From Candidatus Poribacteria bacterium (GTDB taxonomy: Bacteria; Poribacteria; WGA-4E; WGA-3G), in the NCBI GenBank assembly GCA_026710795.1, contig JAPOQK010000027.1:1-43543 (forward strand): a stretch of DNA of 43,543 nt, written 5' to 3'. Numbering within the stretch: the first letter of the stretch is position 1; the number at the start of each line of letters is the position of its first letter. The translations under genes were made by a program, and so were the position numbers. The notes under the pieces are model-generated. The model saw nothing but the letters and a program-made list of their open reading frames with translations, was not told where the DNA came from and made no database searches. This document shows positions 25,765 through 34,225 of the stretch, in pieces.

Positions 25765-25984
25765 GGATTAGAGGATTAGCAGGATAAGAGGGATTGTCTG
25801 AATCACTGAAGGCACAGAGGACGCAGAGAACACTGAAGGGGAAATGTCTGGATCTCGGTTTTTTGTCTGAACCAGGATTAGAGGATTAGCAGGATAAGAG
25901 GGATTGTCTGAATCACTGAAGGCACAGAGGACGCAGAGAACACTGAAGGGGAAATGTCTGGATCTCGGTTTTTTTTGTCTGAAC
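25765..25984. repeat. Two tandem copies of a 110-bp repeat
   Basis: Each unit runs GGATTAGAGGATTAGCAGG, then GTCTGAATCACTGAAGGC, ACGCAGAGAACACTGAAGGG and GAAATGTCTGGATCTCGG, ending in a T-run before TGTCTGAAC. The copies are almost identical, so the duplication is recent. Confidence 0.85.
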
Positions 25985-26070
25985 TAGGATTAGCAGGATA
26001 AGAGGGTTTTTGGTATGGGAAGGTTTATGGATTATGGCAATGTGTTCGCTACGATTGGATGGTCATAAAA

Positions 26071-26280
26071 CATGTCGGAGGTCGCGTTGCTCGCTCCGAC
26101 CTACAGACTGTCTCATTTGTGGTCGTTAGGATAGTAAGACCGTAGGACACAACAGTTTGTGCTACAAATTTTAACTCGCTGGTGATAGTCATAAAACATG
26201 TCGGAGGTCGCGTTGCTCGCTCCGACCTACGGACTGTCTCATTTGTGTCGGAGGTCGCGTTGCTCGCTCCGACCTACGGA
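26071..26280. repeat. Cluster of three REP-like palindromes (family B)
   Basis: Copies lie at 26071-26110, 26197-26232 and 26246-26280, all with the same GTCGGAGGTCGC, GTTGCTC, GCTCCGACCTAC core and a GACTGTCTCATTTGTG spacer between. This is the densest group in the window. It ends 32 bp before truD, so it would be in the truD leader if transcribed. Confidence 0.75.
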
Positions 26281-26312
26281 CATTTTTTTGGTATGATTTG
26301 ATTGGAGGGAAA

Positions 26313-27392
26313 ATGATATTTGAACCGGAAGATTTTATTGTTGAAGAACTACCACTATATCAGCCATCAGGAGATGGGACTCATACGTATTTTGCAATTA
26401 GAAAGCGTAATCTTACTACTCTTGAAGCGATAAATCGTATCGCACGTGAGCTGCGAGTGAAAGCAAGAAATATCGGTTATACTGGTCTGAAAGATAAACG
26501 CGCAATTACTACACAAGTGTTGTCTGTGGAAGGTGTTACGCCACAGATGGTATTGCAGATAGAACTGCCGAGGATTGAAGTGTTGTGGGCAGAGAGGCAT
26601 GACCATAAGTTGCGTGTGGGACATCTTCGTGGAAATCGGTTTGAGATCACTTTGCGTGGAGTTTCATCAAACGTTTTACATGCAGTTAGAGATGAAATGA
26701 CGCGCTTGGAAACAGAAGGAGTGCCGAATAGATTTGGTGAACAACGGTTTGGCAATAAACAGGACTCACATCTGATAGGTAAGGCGTTGCTGAAAAATGA
26801 GTGGAAGAAGGCAGTTGGCTACGTATTGAGTGATGATACAGCACAAAACGGTTATCTAAAGAAACGGGTTAAACGAGAGTTAGAACAGGGTTTGGACGAG
26901 AAGGCGGTTGCATGTATTCCTCATCGTCTTCGGAAATTGTATTTGTCTGCTTATCAGGCATTTCTGTTTAATTGCATTGTTGATAAACGTATTCCAAATT
27001 TGGGGAAACTTTATGATGGTGATATTGCGATTAAGCACAGCAACGGTGCACCTTTTCTTGTTGAAAATGCAAAGATAGAACAACCGAGAGCAGATGCGTT
27101 TGAGATAAGTCCCTCTGGTCCTATTTTCGGGTATAAGATGCGACAACCTACTGGAATGGTTGAGGATATGGAGTTTGAACTTCTTGCTACAGAGGGTGTG
27201 GAACGAATAGCGTTTCGGAGGGTGGCTGGGATTCGGTTGCCGGGGACACGACGACCTTTGCGTATGAAAATGGAATTGGATCAGGTTATATCTGTAGAAG
27301 AGGGATTACGGTTATGTTTTACGTTGCCTGCGGGGGGTTATGCAACTGTTGTGTTGGATGTGCTTAAACCTTATACCATTTCTAATAAATAA
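26313..27392 (+). CDS. truD: tRNA pseudouridine(13) synthase TruD
   Basis: A 359-residue TruD-family enzyme that converts U13 of certain tRNAs to pseudouridine. The opening FEPEDFIVEELPLY and the catalytic motif GYTGLKDKRAITTQ (Asp61) are diagnostic. NRFEITLRG and RFGEQRFG, typical of the family, follow, and the inserted TruD domain occupies the central-to-C-terminal part. I choose the ATG at 26313 because GGAGGG lies just before it. The frame extends to a TTG at 26298, inside which that site would fall. The final codons (YTISNK, TAA) are formed by the end of a dispersed repeat (element C), so the native C-terminus has been replaced or extended. Confidence 0.95.
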   Translation: MIFEPEDFIVEELPLYQPSGDGTHTYFAIRKRNLTTLEAINRIARELRVKARNIGYTGLKDKRAITTQVLSVEGVTPQMVLQIELPRIEVLWAERHDHKLRVGHLRGNRFEITLRGVSSNVLHAVRDEMTRLETEGVPNRFGEQRFGNKQDSHLIGKALLKNEWKKAVGYVLSDDTAQNGYLKKRVKRELEQGLDEKAVACIPHRLRKLYLSAYQAFLFNCIVDKRIPNLGKLYDGDIAIKHSNGAPFLVENAKIEQPRADAFEISPSGPIFGYKMRQPTGMVEDMEFELLATEGVERIAFRRVAGIRLPGTRRPLRMKMELDQVISVEEGLRLCFTLPAGGYATVVLDVLKPYTISNK

Positions 27393-27560
27393 AGTGCTAT
27401 TTGCTGAGGACTACTTGTAGGAGCGACCCGGTGAATGCCATTTAGGCATTCACCGGGATTATAGGATTTAGAAGATAAGAAATCGCGACCGGGAAATCAA
27501 CGGTATGAATGCTATTTAGGCATTCACCGGTTCGCTCCTACAGAATGTCTGAACCAGGAT
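27372..27560. repeat. Mosaic of repeats: left half of element C with inserted palindromes
   Basis: It begins with TATACCATTTCTAATAAATA, which overlaps the truD stop, and follows element C to GTAGGAGCGACC. It then switches to the GGTGAATGCC/GGCATTCACC palindrome, a partial element A-type word (ATTATAGGATTTAGAAG) and a second ATGAATGCTATTTAGGCATT unit, before returning to TTCGCTCCTACAGAA of element C at about 27531. Nested insertion into element C is the simplest reading. Confidence 0.6.
27430..27458. repeat. Perfect 12-bp-stem hairpin
   Basis: CCGGTGAATGCC pairs perfectly with GGCATTCACCGG around ATTTA. A second, partly mutated copy lies at about 27499-27529. It is 38 bp past the truD stop and could stop transcription, though no T-run follows. 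Confidence 0.6.
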
Positions 27561-27800
27561 TAGCAGGATTATAGGATTAGCAGGATAAGAAATCAAGACC
27601 ACAACGCCCCTCCTACAGAATGAAGATGTTGGAAGTCGCAAGCTCGATACAACCTACGATATAAACTAAATAGCCTTGGAGTCGATGGGTGTGTGCTTGT
27701 GTATTCTTGTAAAATAGGGTATACTGAATATCCGTGCTCGTTTATATTACCACACGGAAACATAAAAAACAATACTATATAAGACGCGGAGACGATTTTA

Positions 27801-30800
27801 ATGAACATTCTCCACGAGTTAAATGATAAACAGATTGAAGCAGTAATACATAATACTGGTCCCATCCTTGTTATTGCGGGACCTGGTACGGGTAAGACAA
27901 AGGTTATTACCCACCGAATTGCATACCTAATCAGACAACATGGAATTAAACCGGAAAATATCCTTGCGATTACCTTTACGAACAAAGCCGCACAAGAGAT
28001 GCGTGATCGGGTTGATAAGGAAATTGGGGAACCGCACGGTTCTAATATTAAGGTGAGTACCTTCCACGCATTCTGTGTTAAGGTTCTGCGAAATCACGGT
28101 CAACAAATAGGTTTGAGCGAAAACTTTGCTATTTTTGATCAGGAAATCCAAGACGAAATACTTACAGAAGTGGTAAAGGAAAACAATCTAAATCCTGAAG
28201 ACTATCCGATATGGTTGTTAAGGAATGTCATCAGTGAGTGGAAGTGCACGCTTGATAGTGGAGAAGATGACCGACAGATTGACCCCGATGTTATCGCAGA
28301 AATAGATGATCCAGACGCAAAAAATAATCTAAAAAATGCCATGATGACTTATCAGGATAAATTATCCGAATACAATGCCCTTGACTTTGATGATCTTCTT
28401 GTAAAGGCAGTTGCGTTGTTTGATCAAGTTACGGAAGTGCAACAGGAATATCATAAGGAAATATCACATATTCTTGTGGACGAATATCACGATGTGAACG
28501 AGGTTCAGTATCGTCTTCTTCAGTTGATATGTGCACCGTCAGAACATAACCTTATGGTTGTTGCGGATGCGGATCAATCGATCTACAGTTGGCGTGGTTC
28601 AAATCCGCAGTTTATTGAGAACTTTAAGGTGGATTACGAGCCACACATTGTAAAATTAGATGATCATTATAGGTGTAGTGAGAATATTTTGCGTGCTGCT
28701 GAAGAGGTTATCTCGAATAATCCTGAACGTCCATCTCAGCACACACTTATTCCACATAAGGATGTAGGACGGGATATATTTCATTATACGTTTACGACTC
28801 CTGCTGAGGAGGCGCGGAATATTGTAAAAATTATCCGAAAATTAATCAGTGAACGAGGCAGATCCTATCGGGATATTGCTATTTTTTATAGAACACACAG
28901 ACTCGCTGATGTTTTGTCGGAGGAATTGATACGATCTAAAATCAGATTTCAACGGATTCGTCCTACTAATTCTTTTGATGACGAAAACCTGAGAGGGATA
29001 CTTTCTTATCTCTGCTTTGTTCAGTGGCAACTTCCACGTGACTTGGAATATGCGATTAATTTCCCAGAAAAGCGTGTAGATGATTTGACATGGGTTCGTC
29101 TTAAGTGGTTGGCACAACGTAATGACATGGAGTTGGCAGAACTGTTGAGGAATATTGATGATTATCCAAGAGATGTCGGTCCGTTGACACGCAAAAATAT
29201 CCAAGGATTTTGGCAACAACTTGATGAATTAGCGGGTGAAATTAAAGATGAACCTGTTGATAAAATCATGGATAAACTCTTTGATAAATTAGACCTGTTT
29301 CGTTCTCCGTACCGTGCAAAAGAGTTGGCGGTTATTGAGAGTCAGATTGAGATGCCGAATCTGGGATTAGCACAGGATGTGCTTTATAGTGCAATTGACC
29401 GTGGCGAGTCGATTCAGATTACGGCAAGTTTTGGTATTGATGCATATTGTGCTGCGTATATTATCAGTGTGGTGCTAAATACATATCTGGATTTGAATGT
29501 GCAAGTCAATTATTTGACGAGAGAATCAGCAGGCGAGCTGACACTGAATGGCAATGCTGTCAATCTTCTGGTAGGTGATTTTGGGGAAGCTGATGTAGGT
29601 GGAGACCAAGCGCGAAAAATACTCATTGGTTCTATGCAGTCTATTCCGTCTAATGTTATTCAACTTGGTTCTGGTGACAATCACAGTATTGATGCTCTTA
29701 AGCTTTGCAAACGTCTGTTGAGTCGTTTTGAAACACCTAACATGTCTGACATGGTTATCTATGACTTGGAAACGACAGGTGTGAATACCAAAACTGCGAA
29801 CATCGTTGAGATTGCTGCCAAAAGGTTGAATGTAATTGGCAATGAGGTAGAAAAGTTTCACCGCTTGGTTAAGCCACCCGGTGGATACATCCCTCCTGCT
29901 GTTACGAAAGTTCATGGGATTAGCATGGAAGAGGTTAAGGATTCCCCGAGTATTGAAATAGTTCTCCCAGAATTTTGTAGTTTCATACAGGATCGTATTC
30001 TCATTGGTCACAATGTTGCGAAATATGATAATCCGATTCTTGAGCGTGATTTGCGGGATTATTTAAAACGTAATCTGACCAATCCATATTACGATACCCT
30101 TGTTACCGCGCGGAAGCTCTTGCCGCGTCAACGGCGTGGAATTGAGTCGTTGGCAGAGAAATTTGGTATTCAACATAGCCGATTGCATCGTGCTATTGAA
30201 GATGTTGAGGTGAACAGACAGATTTTTAAGGAATTGATTCGGATGGATTTGAAGAAACGTGAGGTGAAATCACTTACAGAATTTCTGCCATTCGTTGGTA
30301 TTAGCCTACTTTCCAAATATGAGGATGACAAACACAAGACTTTAACCGAAGAAAGTGCGTTTCTAAATGCTGCAAAACGTTATGTTAAAGCCCATTCTTT
30401 CACTTTACCTGACGACCTGCCTTTTGATTCCGTAGATAATGGAGAGGTTTTGGAATTCATTGAACAGTTGAGTCAATCGGATGTTCCATATTTTCCTGAA
30501 GATACAGATTGGATAGAGCATAAGTCTAAGTTTCGCAATTTGTTGGTTCAATTTTATAGAGGTGGATTTGGTAATGGTCTTTCCGATTTCTTGGATTATC
30601 AGAAATTGCTTACCAATTATGATGAAATTGATGATAATGCTGAGCAGATTACATTAATGACGATGCATGCTGCGAAAGGCACAGAATATCCTGTTGTTAT
30701 CATAATCGGTATGGAGGAAGGTAGTTTTCCGATGTGGAGACGTGGAATTACACCGGAGGAGATTGAAGAGGAACGTCGGTTGTTCTATGTTGGTATGACG

Positions 30801-30932
30801 CGTGCTCAGGATCAACTCTTTCTCTCATCCACTATCTATCGCTATGGTGACCGTGAGAGGTCAACATCTATGTTTATAGGTGAGATGCCCCGCGATTATA
30901 TGATACAGTGGAGTCCGCAGGGAGGGATGTAG
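27801..30932 (+). CDS. UvrD-like SF1A helicase with an inserted DEDDh 3'-5' exonuclease domain
   Basis: A 1043-residue fusion. The N-terminal part (1-430) is UvrD/PcrA-like: Walker A (AGPGTGKT), motif Ia (AITFTNKAAQEM), motif II in the variant form VDEYHDVNEVQ, motif III (DADQSIYSWRGS) and motif IV (DDHYRCSENI). Residues about 530-645 form an alpha/beta segment I do not recognise (ITASFGIDAYCAAYI...). Residues 648-830 are a DnaQ-like exonuclease with Asp655, Glu657 (IYDLETTG), Asp743 (HNVAKYDNPIL) and His796/Asp801 (HRAIEDVE). Helicase motifs V (TMHAAKGTEYP) and VI (YVGMTRAQDQ) come only after this, from residue 951. The nuclease is thus within the helicase fold. It likely acts in DNA repair. 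The ATG at 27801 has GGAG nine bases upstream. Confidence 0.92.
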   Translation: MNILHELNDKQIEAVIHNTGPILVIAGPGTGKTKVITHRIAYLIRQHGIKPENILAITFTNKAAQEMRDRVDKEIGEPHGSNIKVSTFHAFCVKVLRNHGQQIGLSENFAIFDQEIQDEILTEVVKENNLNPEDYPIWLLRNVISEWKCTLDSGEDDRQIDPDVIAEIDDPDAKNNLKNAMMTYQDKLSEYNALDFDDLLVKAVALFDQVTEVQQEYHKEISHILVDEYHDVNEVQYRLLQLICAPSEHNLMVVADADQSIYSWRGSNPQFIENFKVDYEPHIVKLDDHYRCSENILRAAEEVISNNPERPSQHTLIPHKDVGRDIFHYTFTTPAEEARNIVKIIRKLISERGRSYRDIAIFYRTHRLADVLSEELIRSKIRFQRIRPTNSFDDENLRGILSYLCFVQWQLPRDLEYAINFPEKRVDDLTWVRLKWLAQRNDMELAELLRNIDDYPRDVGPLTRKNIQGFWQQLDELAGEIKDEPVDKIMDKLFDKLDLFRSPYRAKELAVIESQIEMPNLGLAQDVLYSAIDRGESIQITASFGIDAYCAAYIISVVLNTYLDLNVQVNYLTRESAGELTLNGNAVNLLVGDFGEADVGGDQARKILIGSMQSIPSNVIQLGSGDNHSIDALKLCKRLLSRFETPNMSDMVIYDLETTGVNTKTANIVEIAAKRLNVIGNEVEKFHRLVKPPGGYIPPAVTKVHGISMEEVKDSPSIEIVLPEFCSFIQDRILIGHNVAKYDNPILERDLRDYLKRNLTNPYYDTLVTARKLLPRQRRGIESLAEKFGIQHSRLHRAIEDVEVNRQIFKELIRMDLKKREVKSLTEFLPFVGISLLSKYEDDKHKTLTEESAFLNAAKRYVKAHSFTLPDDLPFDSVDNGEVLEFIEQLSQSDVPYFPEDTDWIEHKSKFRNLLVQFYRGGFGNGLSDFLDYQKLLTNYDEIDDNAEQITLMTMHAAKGTEYPVVIIIGMEEGSFPMWRRGITPEEIEEERRLFYVGMTRAQDQLFLSSTIYRYGDRERSTSMFIGEMPRDYMIQWSPQGGM

Positions 30933-30991
30933 CATGTATATTTTCAGTTTTTCATTTGCAATTCTGACTCCAAATTCTCAGACATAATAAA

Positions 30992-31963
30992 ATGCGAATT
31001 GACTGCCAAAGCCATATATTTCCAAAATCTTATATTGAAGTTCTTGCTCAAAACCCACATCCCCCACAGGTAATTCGTCGCGGAAATGAGGCAATCGTTA
31101 CTTACGGTGATGTTCAGACATTTCGGTTGCAAGATGATGTCTATGATCCTCAACGCAAACTCAAAGATATGGATGTAGCAGGTGTGGACATGGCACTGCT
31201 TAGTACAAACATCCCTCCACCGTGCATGCTATCTCCTGAACTGGGTACCAAAGGGGCACAAGCGATTAACAACTTTATTGCAGAACTTGTGGATAGATAT
31301 CCACACAGATTTGCGGGGTTGGCATGCCTTCCGTGGCAGATACCGGATGAGGCTATCACGGAGATGGATCGGGTTAAGGAGGTGGGGTTTCGCGGGGTAA
31401 TGCTGTATTCGCATATTGGTGGTGAACCTGTTGATGCACCGCACTTTGAACCTGTTTATGCTCATGCTGAATCTCTTAACATGCCGATTGTGATGCATCC
31501 TACAGTGCCGACTTGGGGTGAGGCAATCAAAGATCATTGGATGATCGGTATGATGGGATTGCAAGTAGATAATAGTTTTGCGTTGTTACGTTTGATTTTG
31601 AGCGGGATTTTGGAACGTCACCCAAACCTTCAAATTGTTATGCCGCACGTCGGTGGGATTTTGCCTTATATGAGTGGTCGTATTGACCATCAAACTGAAG
31701 TGTTGGGTAGAGCAAGAGAACACATTTTACAACCACCGAGTGCGTATTTACGTCAAATCTATATGGACACTGTGTCACCATCGTTAGAAGCATTACATTA
31801 TGCTTATGAGTTTGTTGGGGAGTATCGTTTGCTGTTTGGAACAGATCATCCTTGGGTGGATATGCCACGGTTTGTTGGTTTGATTGAAGAGATGGATATT
31901 TCCAGCACAGCACGTGCCCGTATTTTTGGGGAGAATGCCATAGAACTGTTTGATCTGAAATAA
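30992..31963 (+). CDS. Amidohydrolase of the ACMSD-like (amidohydrolase 2) family
   Basis: A 323-residue TIM-barrel metal-dependent hydrolase or decarboxylase. The usual metal ligands are present at His169 (VMHPTVPTW), His219 (MPHVGG) and Asp285 (GTDHPW). The N-terminal motif is DCQSHIFP, so the first His of the usual HxH pair is Gln6, with His8 kept. ACMSD relatives cleave a carboxylate from aromatic acids; the actual substrate is unknown. The ATG at 30992 has a weak ribosome-binding site. It is followed 16 bp later by the first PhyH gene, and those three genes probably form an operon. The Gln substitution is worth attention but may be normal in this subfamily. Confidence 0.9.
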   Translation: MRIDCQSHIFPKSYIEVLAQNPHPPQVIRRGNEAIVTYGDVQTFRLQDDVYDPQRKLKDMDVAGVDMALLSTNIPPPCMLSPELGTKGAQAINNFIAELVDRYPHRFAGLACLPWQIPDEAITEMDRVKEVGFRGVMLYSHIGGEPVDAPHFEPVYAHAESLNMPIVMHPTVPTWGEAIKDHWMIGMMGLQVDNSFALLRLILSGILERHPNLQIVMPHVGGILPYMSGRIDHQTEVLGRAREHILQPPSAYLRQIYMDTVSPSLEALHYAYEFVGEYRLLFGTDHPWVDMPRFVGLIEEMDISSTARARIFGENAIELFDLK

Positions 31964-31979
31964 CAGGAGATTTTTTAGT

Positions 31980-32783
31980 GTGGAACATAAACTAACTGAT
32001 AGACAACGTTTCTTTTTTGAAGATAAAGGTTATCTGATAATAGAAGAATTCCTACAGGATTCACATGTTTCTGGACTTAGAAGTGCGCTTTCAGAATCTA
32101 TTGCAGTACGGAGAGAATGTGAAACGAAGGGTATACCTCATACAGGAATGACGCACATTCACGGAGAGAAAAGCACTCGTATTTTCTATATCCTTGGCGA
32201 TCATCCTTTGTTTTTGGAGTTATTGGATTGGGAACCGATGATGCCTTATGTTACGGAGCTGCTGAATCAGATGCCACATCATCATGCATCTGATGCTATT
32301 GTTGAATATGGCTCGGAGTTGATAGAACGTACGATGGGATGGCATATTGATGGTCATGATGACGGTTACCGTAATCTGAGACCAATACCTCTGTTACAGC
32401 TGAAACTCGGTTACTATCTGACTGATATGACTGAGGAAGGACAAGGTAACCTGTGGTTGCTTCCCGGAAGTCACAAAGCGATGCATGACCCGAACCACGA
32501 TGCGCTGCGGTATCCGTATCAATATCCGGGCGCGTTGGAGGTGTGTGCTCCAGCGGGTAGTGCGATTTTGTTTCATAATGCGGTATGGCATTCTGCGGGA
32601 ATATTTACGAAACCGGAAGGATGTCGTGAAATGTTGTATTACGCTTATGAACATCCGTGGATGGTTGCATCTCAGGAGCATTGGGGGTATTCAGATGACT
32701 TCTACAACACGAAGCTTTCAGCTGCACAACGTAAGTTTTTTCACGGATTTGTCTTTGATCCGCCTGAACAGAGATGGGGATAG
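31980..32783 (+). CDS. PhyH-family Fe(II)/2-oxoglutarate dioxygenase (first of two)
   Basis: A 267-residue enzyme of the phytanoyl-CoA dioxygenase family. The iron-binding HxD is His122-Ile-Asp124 (GWHIDGHDDG). The distal His is His204 (HNAVWHSAG) and an Arg about ten residues later can bind 2-oxoglutarate. The N-terminal RQRFFFEDKGYLIIEEFLQ is typical. The start is a GTG at 31980 with AGGAG about ten bases upstream. Family members hydroxylate diverse small molecules, so the substrate is open. It sits between an amidohydrolase and a second PhyH gene, pointing to a shared catabolic or tailoring pathway. Confidence 0.92.
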   Translation: MEHKLTDRQRFFFEDKGYLIIEEFLQDSHVSGLRSALSESIAVRRECETKGIPHTGMTHIHGEKSTRIFYILGDHPLFLELLDWEPMMPYVTELLNQMPHHHASDAIVEYGSELIERTMGWHIDGHDDGYRNLRPIPLLQLKLGYYLTDMTEEGQGNLWLLPGSHKAMHDPNHDALRYPYQYPGALEVCAPAGSAILFHNAVWHSAGIFTKPEGCREMLYYAYEHPWMVASQEHWGYSDDFYNTKLSAAQRKFFHGFVFDPPEQRWG

Positions 32784-32804
32784 TATAACGTAAGGAGACA
32801 TATT

Positions 32805-33683
32805 ATGCGTTTAACTGAATCTGAGGTATCGTTTTTCCACGATAATGGGTATTTACTGCTTGAGGATGTGTTAGATGAAAACGATCTTGGTCCAGTAATT
32901 GAAGAGTACTCATCAATCATCGCTGAACGTGCTGAAAGATTGTTTAGGGATGAGAAGGTTAGTTCTACACACTCTGATAAGTCATTTACTGAACGGTTAC
33001 ATTATCTCTCTATAGAAGCACCAGAGGTGACCGCAGATTTGGACATAATGCGTGCACGTGGTGAAGCGACATTCAACTTTCTCAGAAACCCAAAAATCCT
33101 TGACCTTGCAGAGTCATTTGTCGGTTCAGAGATATTGTGTAATCCTATCCAACATATACGTGCGATTTTACCGATAAAAGAATCTGAACGGCTTCCAACA
33201 CCTTGGCATCAGGATGCAGGTGTCTGTTGGCCTGATACGGATCCATATTTTATGCTTACGATTTGGATACCGATAGTAGATGCGACTTTGGAAAACGGGT
33301 GTTTGCAGGTGCTGCCGGGTAGCCATAAGTTTGGGTTATTTCCTCATGCTTGGAATCAAGCGGGATTAGCGGTTCCACCTGAACATCAACCACCAAACCT
33401 AACACCGAAGGAGTTGCCTATACGTGCAGGTGGAGTAATACTGTTTCATAATTATACGTTACACAGTGCCAAACCGAATGAATCGGATACGGTGCGATGG
33501 AGTTTTGATTTGCGTTATCACGATGTATATCAACCGACAGGGAGACCTTATTATCCTGCGTTTCTGATGCGAAGTCGAATGCGACCAGAAATGTGTCATA
33601 CAGACTATGAAACATGGTGTAAACGGTGGGAATTCGCTTTGGAAAATTCCAGAGGAGTACAAGCTTACCGTTGGAAACGGTAG
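32805..33683 (+). CDS. PhyH-family Fe(II)/2-oxoglutarate dioxygenase (second of two)
   Basis: A 292-residue dioxygenase with the iron motif His135-Gln-Asp137 (PWHQDAG), distal His220 (NYTLHSAKPN) and a following RWSFDLRY segment carrying the likely 2-oxoglutarate Arg. LENGCLQVLPGSHK is typical of the family. It shares little sequence with the first PhyH protein outside the motifs, so this is probably not a recent duplicate. The ATG at 32805 (with AAGGAG upstream) lies 21 bp after the previous stop, so co-transcription is very likely. Confidence 0.93.
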   Translation: MRLTESEVSFFHDNGYLLLEDVLDENDLGPVIEEYSSIIAERAERLFRDEKVSSTHSDKSFTERLHYLSIEAPEVTADLDIMRARGEATFNFLRNPKILDLAESFVGSEILCNPIQHIRAILPIKESERLPTPWHQDAGVCWPDTDPYFMLTIWIPIVDATLENGCLQVLPGSHKFGLFPHAWNQAGLAVPPEHQPPNLTPKELPIRAGGVILFHNYTLHSAKPNESDTVRWSFDLRYHDVYQPTGRPYYPAFLMRSRMRPEMCHTDYETWCKRWEFALENSRGVQAYRWKR

Positions 33684-33698
33684 AAATGAGGTGAAAAC

Positions 33699-34118
33699 GT
33701 GCTTGAGATTTCAGATCTTCCAACTGTTAATGCGATTTTAAACTCAATCAGTGCTATTTTCTTGATAGTAGGTTATGTATTTATACGTCAACGGAAAATA
33801 TCGGCACATCAGAAGTGCATGCTTTCTGCCTTTGGTGTGTCTGTTCTATTCCTGATTAGTTATTGTATATATCATGCGAATGCAGGTTCAACGAAATTCA
33901 CACAAGAGGGATTAGTTCGACTTGTGTACTTCACGATTCTGATTTCGCATATTATTTTGGCGTTTGTGATAGTACCGTTGGCAATCGTCACGTTATTCTT
34001 TGCATGGCGTAAGAAGTTTGGAATACACCGTCGTATCGCAAAAGTAACATTACCGATTTGGTTATATGTTTCTGTTACTGGGGTGGTTATCTATCTGATG
34101 CTGTATCAGATGGGGTAA
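33699..34118 (+). CDS. DUF420 membrane protein (CtaM-like)
   Basis: A 139-residue protein with four predicted transmembrane helices (about 8-27, 42-60, 72-100 and 113-135). It carries conserved histidines near membrane edges (SAHQKC, CIYHANAG, LISHIILA, FGIHRRIAK). These are features of DUF420. The Staphylococcus CtaM protein of this family is needed for maturation of a haem-copper oxidase, so a role in respiratory enzyme assembly is possible; no oxidase gene is nearby. The start is a GTG at 33699 with GAGGTG five bases upstream. It begins 15 bp after the second PhyH gene, suggesting the same transcript. Confidence 0.85.
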   Translation: MLEISDLPTVNAILNSISAIFLIVGYVFIRQRKISAHQKCMLSAFGVSVLFLISYCIYHANAGSTKFTQEGLVRLVYFTILISHIILAFVIVPLAIVTLFFAWRKKFGIHRRIAKVTLPIWLYVSVTGVVIYLMLYQMG

Positions 34119-34224
34119 AGAGGAGATATACCATAGTTCACATGTCGGAGGTCGCAAGCTCGCTCCGACCTACAAGAGACTCCAACACAAAATTGGCACC
34201 TATGGGTTAAAGAGGAGATATACC
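34116..34224. repeat. REP-like palindrome (family B) between duplicated junction sequences
   Basis: TAAAGAGGAGATATACC occurs at 34116-34132 and again at 34208-34224. Between lies a family B palindrome (34141-34173) plus 34 bp. The first copy includes the DUF420 stop codon; the second is the ribosome-binding site for the first array gene. A palindrome bounded by direct repeats is what a small insertion or a local duplication with insertion would leave. Confidence 0.65.
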
Positions 34225-34225
34225 T

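Larger units (their letters stand above)
25622..26312. other. Gene-free region between mutL and truD, filled with repeats
   Basis: The divergent mutL and truD promoters should lie here, but repeats dominate: a 110-bp tandem duplication (25765-25984), three family B palindromes (26071-26280) and a shortened family D hairpin. No coding sequence is supported. Confidence 0.75.
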
